64,000 nt of DNA from Roseomonas indoligenes (GTDB lineage: Bacteria > Pseudomonadota > Alphaproteobacteria > Acetobacterales > Acetobacteraceae), in contig NZ_JAGIZA010000017.1 in NCBI RefSeq assembly GCF_017813365.1, forward strand, positions 47,958-111,957. Reading direction: 5' to 3'. The notes under the pieces were generated by a model that was not told the DNA's origin, ran no database searches, and saw nothing but the letters and a program-made list of their open reading frames with translations. Positions 26,241-34,861 of this stretch are shown here, in pieces. The position numbers were made by a program, and so were the translations under genes. Positions within the stretch are counted from its first letter, which is position 1. Each line of letters begins with the position of its first letter.

Positions 26241-26335
26241 TGGGCAACTTGTTGCCCGGTTGTCCAAGAACTGCCCGAATCCCGGCGGCCGGGCAAGTTG
26301 CAGCAAGTGTTGTCCCGTATGATTCCTGGACAACA
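26241..26335. promoter_or_regulatory. Repeat-rich divergent promoter with inverted repeats
   Basis: The interval between the MOSC gene and the TRAP receptor gene holds GGGCAA/TTGCCC around a 4-base centre (26241-26256 region). It also holds an 8-bp perfect inverted repeat, TGTTGTCC (26308-26315) and GGACAACA (26328-26335), 12 bases apart. TATGAT at 26318-26323, inside the second repeat, could be a rightward -10 box. The XRE-cupin regulator is the nearest candidate ligand. Confidence 0.5.
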
Positions 26336-26390
26336 GACCTGGCATCGGTGTTGCAATACCCATGCCCAGCACCTGCCAGGAGACCCCCCG

Positions 26391-27488
26391 ATGCGTCGTC
26401 GTCACCTCATGGCTGCCGGGAGCGCGGCGCCTGCCCTTGCCCTGCCCACGCTCGCCCGCCCCGCCCTGGCGCAATCCGCGCCGGAGATCCGCTGGCGCAT
26501 GACGAGCTCCTTCACCAAGGTGCTCGACGTCACCTACTCCACGGGGGAATACTTCGCCCGCCTGGTTTCCGAGATGACGGACGGCCGCTTCCGCATCACG
26601 CCCTTCGCGGCCGGCGAGATCGTGCCGGGGCTTCAAGCGCTGGATGCGGTGACGCAGAACAGCGTGGAGATGGCGCATACGGGCGGGCTGTTCTTCACGG
26701 GCAAGGACCCGGCCTTCGCCTTCACCACCACCGTGCCCTTCATGCTGAACCCGCGGCAGCAGGCGGCCTGGCTGTACCATGGCGGCGGCAACGACATGCT
26801 CAACCGGCTGCTGAAGGACTACAACGTCTACGGCCTGCCGCTGGGGAACACGGGGAACCAGATGGGCGGCTGGTTCCGCAAGGAGATCAAGGCGGTCTCC
26901 GACCTGAGCGGGCTGAAGTTCCGCGTGGCGGGGCTTGCCGGCAACGTCATGGCGAAGATGGGCGTGGTGCCGCAGCAGATCGCGCCGGGCGACATCTACG
27001 CGGCGCTGGAGCGAGGCACGATCGACGGCGTGGAGTATATCGGCCCCTACGACGACTCCAAGCTCGGCTTCGAGAAGGTGGCGCGGTACTACTACTACCC
27101 GGGCTGGGGCGAGGGCGGCGCGGTGTTCCACGCCTTCGTCAACCTCGATCGCTGGAACGAGCTGCCGAAATCCTATCAGGCCGTTCTCACCGCCGCCTCC
27201 GGCGCGGCGACGCAGTGGATGCTCGCGCAGTACGATTGGAAGAACGTGGAGGCGCTGTACCGCCTGGTTGCCAACGGGACGCAGCTGCGCGCCTTCCCGA
27301 ACGAGGTGCTGGACGCCTTCTACCGCACCACCCAGGACGTCTTCGCGGAGATGTCGGCGCAGTCCCCGCGCTTCAAGGAGCTGCTGGAGAGCCAGGTCGC
27401 CTTCCGTGACCGTTCCTACGGCTACCATCAGGTGGCGGACTATTCCTTCGACAGCATGATGCTCCGCATCCGGCGGGCCGCACGGTGA
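26391..27488 (+). CDS. Orphan TRAP-type substrate-binding protein (DctP family)
   Basis: This is a 365-residue periplasmic receptor with a twin-Arg-type signal (MRRRHLMAAGSAAPAL, ending ALAQ). The fold opens IRWRMTSSFTKVLD and has LSGLKFRVAGLAGNVMAKMG, PGDIYAALERGTIDGVEYIGPYDD and YYYPGWGEGG. These are typical of TRAP receptors for 2-oxo or aromatic acids. The ATG at 26391 has AGGAGA upstream. No DctQ or DctM is adjacent. Its last codons overlap the start of a Bug receptor gene (GTGA), so two receptor families share one transcript. Confidence 0.92.
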   Translation: MRRRHLMAAGSAAPALALPTLARPALAQSAPEIRWRMTSSFTKVLDVTYSTGEYFARLVSEMTDGRFRITPFAAGEIVPGLQALDAVTQNSVEMAHTGGLFFTGKDPAFAFTTTVPFMLNPRQQAAWLYHGGGNDMLNRLLKDYNVYGLPLGNTGNQMGGWFRKEIKAVSDLSGLKFRVAGLAGNVMAKMGVVPQQIAPGDIYAALERGTIDGVEYIGPYDDSKLGFEKVARYYYYPGWGEGGAVFHAFVNLDRWNELPKSYQAVLTAASGAATQWMLAQYDWKNVEALYRLVANGTQLRAFPNEVLDAFYRTTQDVFAEMSAQSPRFKELLESQVAFRDRSYGYHQVADYSFDSMMLRIRRAAR

Positions 27489-28465
27489 GGCGCCGCATCC
27501 TCCTCGGTGCATCCGCCCTCGCGGCGGCGGCCGTCTCAACCCTCGCGCGTCCGGCCTTGGCGCAGGCCTTCCCCGCGCGCCCCGTGCGGATGATCGTGCC
27601 CTTCGGCCCCGGCGGGATCAGCGACCTCGTCGCCCGGATCGTGGCGGAGGCGGCGGGGTCCATCCTCGGCCAGCCGGTGGTGGTGGAGAACCGCACGGGC
27701 GCCGGCGGCAACATCGCGGCGGAGACGGCGGCGCGCGCCCAGCCGGACGGCTATACCGTTCTCTTCTGCAGCGTCGGCATGCTGGCAGTGAACCCCGTGC
27801 TCTACCGCCGCCTGCCCTTCGATCCTGGGAAAGACTTTGCGCCCGTCGCGCCGCTCACCGACACGCCCCATGTGCTGGTCGTTCGTCCCGGCCTGCTGCC
27901 GGAAGGCGCGGGGCTGCGCGAGTTCCTTGCCCTCGCCCGCTCGGAACCCGGCCGCCTGACCTGGAGCACCGCCGGGGCCGGCAGTTCCCCGCACCAGACC
28001 CTTGCCCTCCTGCAATCTCTGGGCGGGGCGGAGCTCACAGCCGTCCACTACCGGTCCGGTGCCGCCGGTGTGCAGGCGGTCCTCACGGGCGAGGTCTCCG
28101 CCACCGCCGAGGCGACGCCCGTGGTGGTGGAGCACATCCGCGCCGGCACGCTCCGCGCCCTGGTCGCCGCCGCGCCGGAGCGGCTCGCCCTGCTGTCGGA
28201 TACCCCGGCCGCGGCGGAGGCCGGCATGCCCGGCTTCGTCAACGGCTCCGCCGCCGGCATCGTCGTGCCGCGGGCCACGCCGGAGCCGATCCGCGCCGCG
28301 CTGGAGGAGGTCTTCACCCGCGCGATCGGCCTGCCGGATGTGCGGGCGAAGCTTGCCGCGCAGGGAACGGTCCCGATGGAGGGCGGCGCACCGGCCTTTG
28401 CCGAAACCGTCACGAAGGAAGGGGCGCGTTGGCGACGCGTGCTGGCGGGAATGACCCTGGATTAG
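27485..28465 (+). CDS. Bug/TctC-family substrate-binding protein
   Basis: This receptor of 326 residues starts at a GTG overlapping the preceding stop by four bases. The signal is MRRRILLGASALAAAAV ending ALAQ. Family motifs are RPVRMIVPFGPGGISD, VVVENRTGAGGNIA and AVHYRSGAAGVQAVL. Translational coupling to a TRAP receptor without either type of permease is odd. The convergent neighbour is a DenD-like dehydrogenase gene 124 bp away. Confidence 0.93.
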   Translation: MRRRILLGASALAAAAVSTLARPALAQAFPARPVRMIVPFGPGGISDLVARIVAEAAGSILGQPVVVENRTGAGGNIAAETAARAQPDGYTVLFCSVGMLAVNPVLYRRLPFDPGKDFAPVAPLTDTPHVLVVRPGLLPEGAGLREFLALARSEPGRLTWSTAGAGSSPHQTLALLQSLGGAELTAVHYRSGAAGVQAVLTGEVSATAEATPVVVEHIRAGTLRALVAAAPERLALLSDTPAAAEAGMPGFVNGSAAGIVVPRATPEPIRAALEEVFTRAIGLPDVRAKLAAQGTVPMEGGAPAFAETVTKEGARWRRVLAGMTLD

Positions 28466-28589
28466 GCGGCCTTGTCGTGGCGCCACGGCGGCGGCTGGCC
28501 GAGGTGAAGCGCTACCGGGTGCTCACCGGGTCCGGCGAGCCCTGTGCCCGGCGTGCCAGCATCTCCGGCCTGCGGGACGCACCGGCATC

Positions 28590-29561
28590 TCACGCGGTAC
28601 GAACCCCGGAGAATTCGTCGCGGTACTGGCGGACGACGGAGTCGAAGTCGCTGTCCCCGACGAAACCCAGCGCCGCCGCCCGCGAGGTGTCGAAGGCACC
28701 GGGCCAGGAGCACACGATGTCCATGATGCGGCGGTCCGGCGCCTCGCGGACGAGCGCGCGTGCCCCGGAGCCGCCAACCCGCTCCAGGCTCGCCAGCATC
28801 TCGCCGACGGTCACGCAGAGGCCGGGCAGGTTCAGCGTTCGCCACGGCCCGATCCGTCCGCCCTCCACGGCCATGGCGTGAACGAGGTTGGCCACAGCCG
28901 CGCCGGGCGAGGAGAGCCACATCCGGGTGTCCAGCGGGACAGGGCAGTCCGCGGGAATGCCGGCCAGCGGTTCCCGGATAATGCCGCTGGCGAAGGAGGA
29001 GGCGGCGGAGTTGGGGCGGCCTGGTCGCACGGATATCGTGGGCAGCCGGCAGACGCGGCCATCCACGAAGCCCTTGCGCGAGTAGTCGTTGACGAGCAGC
29101 TCCCCGATCGCCTTCTGCGCGCCGTAGGTGGAGGCCGGCATCGTCGCCAGGGATTCCGGCACCACCTTCGGCATCGGGCCGCCGAACACGGCGAGTGAGC
29201 TGGTAAAGACGAAGCGCGGGACGGTGCCGGCGGCACGGGCGGCCTCGAGCAGGGCTCGGGTGCCGTCGAGGTTCACGCGCATGGCGAGATCGAAGTCCGC
29301 CTCGGACCCGCCGCTCAGCACGGCGGCGAGGTGGTAGATGCCGGCGGTATCCGCGCCGACGACCTGTCGCACGAAGCCCGGGTCCGCGATGTCGCCGGCG
29401 ACGGAGGCGACGCGCGGGTCCTCCACCGGGCATGGCGAGAGGTCGACCGAGACGATGGCATCGAACCCGGGCAGTCCGTCCTGGCGCCCGGCTCCGGCCA
29501 GGAGGGCCCGGATGACACGGCTGCCGAGGAAGCCGGCGCCGCCGGTGACGATGATCTTCAT
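28590..29561 (-). CDS. denD: DenD-like NAD-dependent dehydrogenase (candidate D-erythronate 2-dehydrogenase)
   Basis: This is a 323-residue extended short-chain dehydrogenase/epimerase-fold enzyme. The NAD motif GGAGFLG is at residues 7-13, the catalytic Ser is at 121-122, and the Tyr-x3-Lys pair is Tyr146/Lys150 (STYGAQK). It resembles DenD, which oxidises D-erythronate to 2-oxo-tetronate, in general layout and in SVRPGRPNSAASSF-type segments. The name rests mainly on OtnI, OtnK and OtnC candidates nearby in this window. A nucleotide-sugar or uronate dehydrogenase is the alternative. It lies 70 bp behind a MmgE/PrpD gene on the same strand. Confidence 0.72.
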   Translation of the reverse strand: MKIIVTGGAGFLGSRVIRALLAGAGRQDGLPGFDAIVSVDLSPCPVEDPRVASVAGDIADPGFVRQVVGADTAGIYHLAAVLSGGSEADFDLAMRVNLDGTRALLEAARAAGTVPRFVFTSSLAVFGGPMPKVVPESLATMPASTYGAQKAIGELLVNDYSRKGFVDGRVCRLPTISVRPGRPNSAASSFASGIIREPLAGIPADCPVPLDTRMWLSSPGAAVANLVHAMAVEGGRIGPWRTLNLPGLCVTVGEMLASLERVGGSGARALVREAPDRRIMDIVCSWPGAFDTSRAAALGFVGDSDFDSVVRQYRDEFSGVRTA

Positions 29562-29631
29562 GTCGCCTCTCCGATAAGAACCTCACCGCCGTCGATACGG
29601 CTCCGCGCCACCGCGAGCGGCTGCGGCCGGA

Positions 29632-31032
29632 TCATCGGGCGGTGGGAATGCTGCAAAGGTCCAGCAGCGCGTCGATGCGCGGCTGGCGCTCGAGCCCCGC
29701 GACGAACTCCATGACCTGGCGCGCCTTGCCAGCGCCGATCACCGGCTCGGCCAGGGCGAGGAACTTGGCCTGGACGGCGGCATCGTCCATCGGGCGCTCG
29801 CGGTCGCCCAAGGGCACCTCCTCGACGGCGTCCAGCCTCTCCCCGCTCCGCAGCAGCACCTCCACGGCACCGGGGCGGCCGGTCGGGAAGCGTTGCTCGA
29901 ACCCTGCATCCCCGACCGGCTCCACCAGGGCGGTCAGGCGCATCACGTCAGGGTCGCGGAAGCGGCCCGCCGCGAACTGGTGCTCGGTGAGCACCCCGTC
30001 GCAGAGCGCCATGGCCACGCAGGAGGGCAGGCTGTGATCGGCGGTCTCCCGATCCATGGGCCGGAACTTCGCCGGATCGGCCGCGCGGGCGAGGGTTTCC
30101 GGCCGGACCCGGGCGCGGATCGCGGTCACCTCGCCCAGGCGCCCACGCAGCGCGGCATGAAGCCGGATCGCGGCGGCCACCGGTGCCTGCAGGGCGTATT
30201 GCACGGGATACCCCTTCAGGCTCACCTGCTCGAGCCGCCAGGCGTCGAAGTCGAGCGCGAGAGCCGCCGGATCCTCCGTGGGTCCGGCCGTCCTCTCGAA
30301 CAGCCACTCATAGGCTTCCAGCGGGCCGGTGAAGCCGGCCCCGGCCAGGCGCGCCGCCGTGATCGCCGCCGCCGCGTTCGCCGGATAGCCGATCGCCTTC
30401 GCCATGCTCAGCTTCCCGTGGGACAGCGCGCCGAGGGTCAGGTGCCGCATCCCGCCCAGCGCGCTGCCATGGGCCATGGCGCCGGCCGGCTGCCCCCAGG
30501 CCTTGCCCGCCACATAGGGCACAACGAAGCCCGCGGCGCTTACGTGATGGAAGCCGCGATCCTGGAAGGAGAAGGCATCGCAGAGGCGGATCTGGACCTC
30601 GTAGCCGGCCACGATGGCCTCGACCAGCGCGCGCCCGCCTCCGCCGGCCTCCTCCACGCAGGCGAGGGCGACGGGGATGTTCTCCGCGGGGTGGCAGATG
30701 TCGCGCGACCAGTAGACATCCATGAAGTCGAGGTAGCGCACCATGGCGCCGTTCACGCCCGCCGCTCCCTCGGCGGTGGTGGGCCGGCCGCTGCCGAGGC
30801 ATCGCGCGGCACCCGCATAGGAGCTGCCCGCACCGCCAGCGGTGCCCGGGGCAGGGGGCGGGGGCAGGATCGCCTCCAGCCGCCGCACCGGCTCCGCCCC
30901 CACCGCCCCGAGCGCGCAGCCCAGCGTGTCGAGGACGAGGCGCCTGACGGCGTGCAGCGCGGTGTCGGGCAGCCGGTCGAGGGAGATTCCGGCGACGAAT
31001 TCAGCGATCCGGAGCGAGAGGGGGGCCGCCAT
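29632..31032 (-). CDS. MmgE/PrpD family protein
   Basis: This is a 466-residue member of the 2-methylcitrate dehydratase/cis-aconitate decarboxylase family, which removes water or CO2 from tricarboxylic-type acids. Recognisable segments are RRLVLDTLGCALGA near the start, AAGVNGAMVRYLDFMD with the Asp of the active site, HPAENIPVALACVE and MDRETADHSLPSCVAMAL. Its ATG overlaps the stop of the Bug gene upstream by one base (TGATG), so receptor and enzyme are coupled. This suggests the Bug protein binds the enzyme's polycarboxylate substrate. Confidence 0.88.
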   Translation of the reverse strand: MAAPLSLRIAEFVAGISLDRLPDTALHAVRRLVLDTLGCALGAVGAEPVRRLEAILPPPPAPGTAGGAGSSYAGAARCLGSGRPTTAEGAAGVNGAMVRYLDFMDVYWSRDICHPAENIPVALACVEEAGGGGRALVEAIVAGYEVQIRLCDAFSFQDRGFHHVSAAGFVVPYVAGKAWGQPAGAMAHGSALGGMRHLTLGALSHGKLSMAKAIGYPANAAAAITAARLAGAGFTGPLEAYEWLFERTAGPTEDPAALALDFDAWRLEQVSLKGYPVQYALQAPVAAAIRLHAALRGRLGEVTAIRARVRPETLARAADPAKFRPMDRETADHSLPSCVAMALCDGVLTEHQFAAGRFRDPDVMRLTALVEPVGDAGFEQRFPTGRPGAVEVLLRSGERLDAVEEVPLGDRERPMDDAAVQAKFLALAEPVIGAGKARQVMEFVAGLERQPRIDALLDLCSIPTAR

Positions 31033-32015
31033 CAGAAGGTGATCCCGGTCTGCCGGACGATGTCGCGGACCAGGGTTCGTTCCCGCGCCACCCGCTCGGC
31101 GAAGACGGCGCGGCTCTCCCGGCCCGGCTCGCCGCCCATGCGGCGGAACGCGTCCTGCACCTCCGGGTCGTCCACGGCGGCGCGGAAGGCGCGGTCTAGC
31201 GCCTCGACCACCGGCTCCGGCGTGCCCGCGCGGACGAAGGCGGCGTTCCAGCTCGTCAGGTCGAAGCCCGGCAGGCCGGCCGAGGCGACCGTCGGGATGC
31301 CCGGCAGCAGCGGGCTCGGCCGCTCGCTCGTCTGCCCCAGGGCGCGGGCGCGTCCGGTCTGCACCACCACGTCCAGGGAGTTGGGCGTGATGATCGCGGC
31401 CTCCAGGTTGCCGGCCGCCAGGTCGCGCGCGGCATCGGCGCCACCGCGATAGGCGACGTGCTCCATGGCGATCCCGGCCCGGTGGCCGAGAAGGGCCCCC
31501 GCAAGGTGCCCGATGCTGCCGACCCCCGGCGTGCCGAAGCCGATCGACTTGCCGGTGCGTCCATGCGCGACCAGGCCCGCGATGTCCTGCGCCGGGAAGG
31601 CCGAGGTGACGCCGAGCACGTATGGCTGCGACACCGCCATGCCGAGCGGGAGGAAATCCCGTTCGTAGTCGAAGGGCAGGTCCTTCACCGCGAAGGGAAC
31701 GATGAGGATGGAGGGCGTGTCGAAGAGCAGGGTGTGCCCGTCCGCCGGGGCACCGGCGACGATGCCGGCGCCGATGGAGCCGCCCGCGCCCGTCCGGTTC
31801 TCCACGACGACGGACTGGCCGAGCACGGCCGCCATGCGCGGGGCGATCAGGCGCGCCACGGTGTCGGATTGCCCGCCGGGCGCGTAGGGCATGACGATGC
31901 GGACCGGGCGGTTGGGGAAGGGGGGCGTGCCCGCCGCATGTCCCTGGGCGCGCGCCGTCCCCGGCAGCAAGGGGGCGGCCAGCGCGGTGAGCAGGATGGC
32001 GCGGCGGTCTGTCAC
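31032..32015 (-). CDS. Bug/TctC-family substrate-binding protein
   Basis: This is a receptor of 327 residues. The GTG at 32015 gives a proper signal (VTDRRAILLTALAAPLLPG, ending ARAQG). The open frame extends a further 71 codons upstream, but that part is not signal-like. Motifs are RPVRIVMPYAPGGQSD, VVVENRTGAGGSIG and HVAYRGGADAARDLA. It is coupled to the MmgE/PrpD gene by a one-base overlap and diverges from a racemase-fold gene. Confidence 0.9.
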   Translation of the reverse strand: MTDRRAILLTALAAPLLPGTARAQGHAAGTPPFPNRPVRIVMPYAPGGQSDTVARLIAPRMAAVLGQSVVVENRTGAGGSIGAGIVAGAPADGHTLLFDTPSILIVPFAVKDLPFDYERDFLPLGMAVSQPYVLGVTSAFPAQDIAGLVAHGRTGKSIGFGTPGVGSIGHLAGALLGHRAGIAMEHVAYRGGADAARDLAAGNLEAAIITPNSLDVVVQTGRARALGQTSERPSPLLPGIPTVASAGLPGFDLTSWNAAFVRAGTPEPVVEALDRAFRAAVDDPEVQDAFRRMGGEPGRESRAVFAERVARERTLVRDIVRQTGITF

Positions 32016-32175
32016 CTTGGTCGTTCCCCCGGGATGGTTCTCGTTGGCGGCCAGGGTAGATCGAAGAAGGGCCCCCATGCCAACGGCCGCCTCCGAGGCG
32101 GGGGGCGCGGCCGCGTCGCCTTGGGGCCGGTTCACTCCAGGTCTAGGGTCCCTCCACACGGCGAGAGGAAACGGA

Positions 32176-32931
32176 ATGAGCGAGACACGACGCGGCCTGC
32201 GATGCCCCGTGCGGGTCGCCTTCGTCATCGGCGACTACCCCGAGGAGGAGTTCCGGCGGCGGGAGCGGGCCGCCCTGGCCTATGCATCCCCGGAGGTCGA
32301 GATCGGCATCGTCCGCACGCCCGCCTCGCCCTTCGTGCACGGCCTTACGCCCGCCGAGGTCCAGCTTGCCGCTCCCGCCTTCATCGCCGCCTTCCGGCAG
32401 GCGGAGGAGGAGGGCTACGACGCCGTGGTGCCGCTCGGCACGCTCGACCTCGGCGTGGATGGCGGGCGCTCGGTGGTGGACATTCCCGTCATCGCGCCCA
32501 CCGAGGCCATGCTGCACGTGGCAAGCTTCCTCGGCGACCGCTTCGGGGCGATCGTCTATCACGACGACCTCATCCCCCTGCTCCGGCCCATCGTTCGCCG
32601 TTACGGGATGGAGGAGAAGGTGGTGGGATGGCGGGCGACGGGGTTCGACCTGCCGGACCTCAGCGCCAATGCAGCAGTCATGGCGGAGAACTTCATCGAG
32701 GGCGCGAGACGCCTGGTGCGGGAGCAGGGCTGCGACGTGATCCTCGCCATGGGCGTCACCCAGTGCCCCGTGCTCCTGGATCCGGCGGTGGTGGAGCGCG
32801 AGGTCGGCGTGCCCGTGGTGGAGGGGATCGGCGCGCCGCTGCGGCTTGCGGCGATGCTCGCGGGGCTTCACCTGCGGCACAGCCGCCTGCGCTGGCGCCG
32901 GTCCCGCGCCTTCGACCGGCCCGGCGCATAG
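32176..32931 (+). CDS. Asp/Glu/hydantoin racemase superfamily protein
   Basis: This is a 251-residue protein of the two-Cys racemase fold. The second half has ILAMGVTQCPVLLDPAVVE with a Cys where the second catalytic Cys is expected. The first half reads VVPLGTLDLGVDGGRSVVDIPV and lacks the usual first Cys. With one Cys it may not be a true racemase; arylmalonate decarboxylase and maleate isomerase show that this fold does other chemistry. The ATG at 32176 follows gaggaaacgga. It is followed by a Bug gene 75 bp downstream. Confidence 0.82.
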   Translation: MSETRRGLRCPVRVAFVIGDYPEEEFRRRERAALAYASPEVEIGIVRTPASPFVHGLTPAEVQLAAPAFIAAFRQAEEEGYDAVVPLGTLDLGVDGGRSVVDIPVIAPTEAMLHVASFLGDRFGAIVYHDDLIPLLRPIVRRYGMEEKVVGWRATGFDLPDLSANAAVMAENFIEGARRLVREQGCDVILAMGVTQCPVLLDPAVVEREVGVPVVEGIGAPLRLAAMLAGLHLRHSRLRWRRSRAFDRPGA

Positions 32932-33006
32932 GCGCTCCCGCACCGGCGCGCTACGGTGCCGCCCGCAAGGCGCCGGGGCAGAACGGGGCCGGGAAGAAGG
33001 CGGGGA

Positions 33007-34005
33007 ATGGTCATGGCGGGCAGCACGAGGCGCGGCGTGATGGTGCTGGGCGTCCTGGCCGTGGGCGGCCGCGCCCTTGCCCAGGACAGCCGCAATCCCG
33101 AGAGCCGCTATCCCGAGCGTTCCGTGACCCTGGTCGTGCCAGCGGCGCCGGGCGGGGGCGGTGACTTCACGGCCCGCCTCCTCGGCGAGGCGCTGACCCG
33201 CTCGCTCGGCCAGCCCTTCGTCGTCGAGAACCGGGTGGGGGGCAGCGGCAACGTCGCCTCCGCCGCCGTGGCCCGGGCCGCGCCGGATGGCTATACCCTG
33301 CTGCTCGCCTATTCCGGCACCCATGTCGCCAATCCCGCGCTTTTCCCCAACCTGGCCTGGGATCCGGTGCGCAGCTTCGCGCCCGTCGCCCTGGTGCTGC
33401 GGGCGCCGCACGTCATCGTCGTGCGGAAGGACCTGCCGGCGCGCACGCTGGGGGAACTGGCGGAATACGCGCGCCGCAGCCCCGGGCGGCTGAACTATGC
33501 CTCCTCCGGCGCGGGCACGATCCAGCACATCGGCGGGGAGCAGTTCGCCCGGCTCGTCGGCGCCCCCATGGTGCACGTGCCCTATCGCGGCGCGGGGCCG
33601 GCGATGAACGACCTGGTGGCGGGGAACATCGACCTGATGATCACCACGCCGCCCGCCGTGGCCGGCCTCGTGCGGGACGGGTCCGTGCGGGCCCTGGCGA
33701 TGGCGGGGCCGGTCCGCCACCCCCTGCTGCCCGATGTCCCGACCACTGCGGAGGCGGGCTTCCCCGGTTTCGAGCTGGAGGCCTGGTTCGCCGTCTATGC
33801 GCCTGCCGGCACGCCGCAGCCGGCGGTGGAGCGGCTCTCCGCCACGATCGGGCGGGTGGTCGCGACGCCGGAATTCCGCCGCCGCTGCGAGGAGAGCGGG
33901 ACCTACGCCGCCTACATGGACCCGGCTGAGCTGGCCGCCTTCACCGTCTCCGAGCTGGCCCGGTGGTCCGGGCTGATCCAGCGCCTTGGCATCCAGGCGG
34001 AGTAG
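33007..34005 (+). CDS. Bug/TctC-family substrate-binding protein
   Basis: This receptor of 332 residues starts MVMAGSTRRGVMVLG, with a signal ending ALAQD. The ATG at 33007 follows a purine-rich AAGGCGGGGA; an ATG two codons later is equally possible. Motifs are RSVTLVVPAAPGGGGD, FVVENRVGGSGNVA and HVPYRGAGPAMNDLV. It is downstream of the racemase-fold gene and convergent with the OtnI-like gene. Confidence 0.92.
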   Translation: MVMAGSTRRGVMVLGVLAVGGRALAQDSRNPESRYPERSVTLVVPAAPGGGGDFTARLLGEALTRSLGQPFVVENRVGGSGNVASAAVARAAPDGYTLLLAYSGTHVANPALFPNLAWDPVRSFAPVALVLRAPHVIVVRKDLPARTLGELAEYARRSPGRLNYASSGAGTIQHIGGEQFARLVGAPMVHVPYRGAGPAMNDLVAGNIDLMITTPPAVAGLVRDGSVRALAMAGPVRHPLLPDVPTTAEAGFPGFELEAWFAVYAPAGTPQPAVERLSATIGRVVATPEFRRRCEESGTYAAYMDPAELAAFTVSELARWSGLIQRLGIQAE

Positions 34006-34065
34006 GCAGGGGCTTCGCGCTGCGCGCCGCCCTGAACCAGGACAGGCGCGCAGCGAACCCGTGGG

Positions 34066-34848
34066 TCAGACGCCGTAGCGGGTCCGCCAGGCCAGGCCTT
34101 CCACCGTCTCGCGGGCGGGCTTGTACTCGCACCCGATCCAGCCCTGGTAGCCGAGTTCCTCGATGCGGCGGAACACGAAGTCCCAGGCGATCTCGCCCGT
34201 TCCCGGCTCGTGGCGGCCGGGATTGTCGGCGATCTGCATGTGGTCGATCGCCGGCATCAGCGTTTCCATGCGCCGGACGAGATCGCCCTGCTGCACCTGG
34301 CAGTGATAGAGGTCGAATTGCAGGCCGATCTTGTCCCGGCCCACCGCCTCCACGATCGCCGCGCCCTCCTCCTGCGTGCGCAGGAAGAAGTTGGGGATGT
34401 CGCGCTGGTTGATCGGCTCCAGGACGACGCGCACGCCGGCCGAGGCGGCCAGCTCCACCGCCCAGAAGACGTTGCCGATGTAAACGGCCTGCGCGCGGTC
34501 GCGTGACACGTCGGGCGGCAGGATGCCGGCCTGCAGGTGAACCAGCTTGCAGTCCAGCGCCGCCGCGTAGTCCAGTGCCTTGCGCCAATCGTCCCGGAAA
34601 GCCGCCTGCCGGCCGGGCAGGCAGGCGATGCCGGACTGCTCACCCTTTGTCGGATCCCCTGCCGGGGTGTTGATGAGGATCTGGCGCAGGCCGGAATCCT
34701 TCAGGCGAGCGCGCAAAATCCCGGCGGGCTCCTCGTAGGGCGTGGGATACTCCACGGCCTCGAACCCCGCCCGTGCCGCCGCGTCGAAGCGCTCCAGCAG
34801 CGGCAGTTCCGTGAAAAGCCACTTCAGGTTGGCGCAGAACCTCGGCAT
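34066..34848 (-). CDS. otnI: Hydroxypyruvate isomerase family / candidate 2-oxo-tetronate isomerase (OtnI)
   Basis: This is a 260-residue xylose-isomerase-type TIM barrel. Metal-binding residues appear in VVLEPINQRDIPNFFL (Glu), GLQFDLYHCQVQQGD (Asp, His), HMQIADNPGRHEPGTGEI and IGCEYKP (Glu). These are all hallmarks of the Hyi/OtnI family. OtnI interconverts 2-oxo- and 3-oxo-tetronate; Hyi acts on hydroxypyruvate. Presence of OtnK- and OtnC-like genes at 39-41 kb favours the tetronate role. The ATG at 34848 has GGGGGA upstream. It lies 13 bp behind a ModA-like gene on the same strand. Confidence 0.85.
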   Translation of the reverse strand: MPRFCANLKWLFTELPLLERFDAAARAGFEAVEYPTPYEEPAGILRARLKDSGLRQILINTPAGDPTKGEQSGIACLPGRQAAFRDDWRKALDYAAALDCKLVHLQAGILPPDVSRDRAQAVYIGNVFWAVELAASAGVRVVLEPINQRDIPNFFLRTQEEGAAIVEAVGRDKIGLQFDLYHCQVQQGDLVRRMETLMPAIDHMQIADNPGRHEPGTGEIAWDFVFRRIEELGYQGWIGCEYKPARETVEGLAWRTRYGV

Positions 34849-34861
34849 GGCCGGTCCCCCC

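Noticed and set aside
25737..27539. 600-codon leftward frame fusing the MOSC protein to a long N-terminal extension
   Set aside because: Only the last 161 residues are MOSC-like. The extension is antisense of the TRAP receptor gene and crosses a promoter-like interval, so no fusion is claimed.
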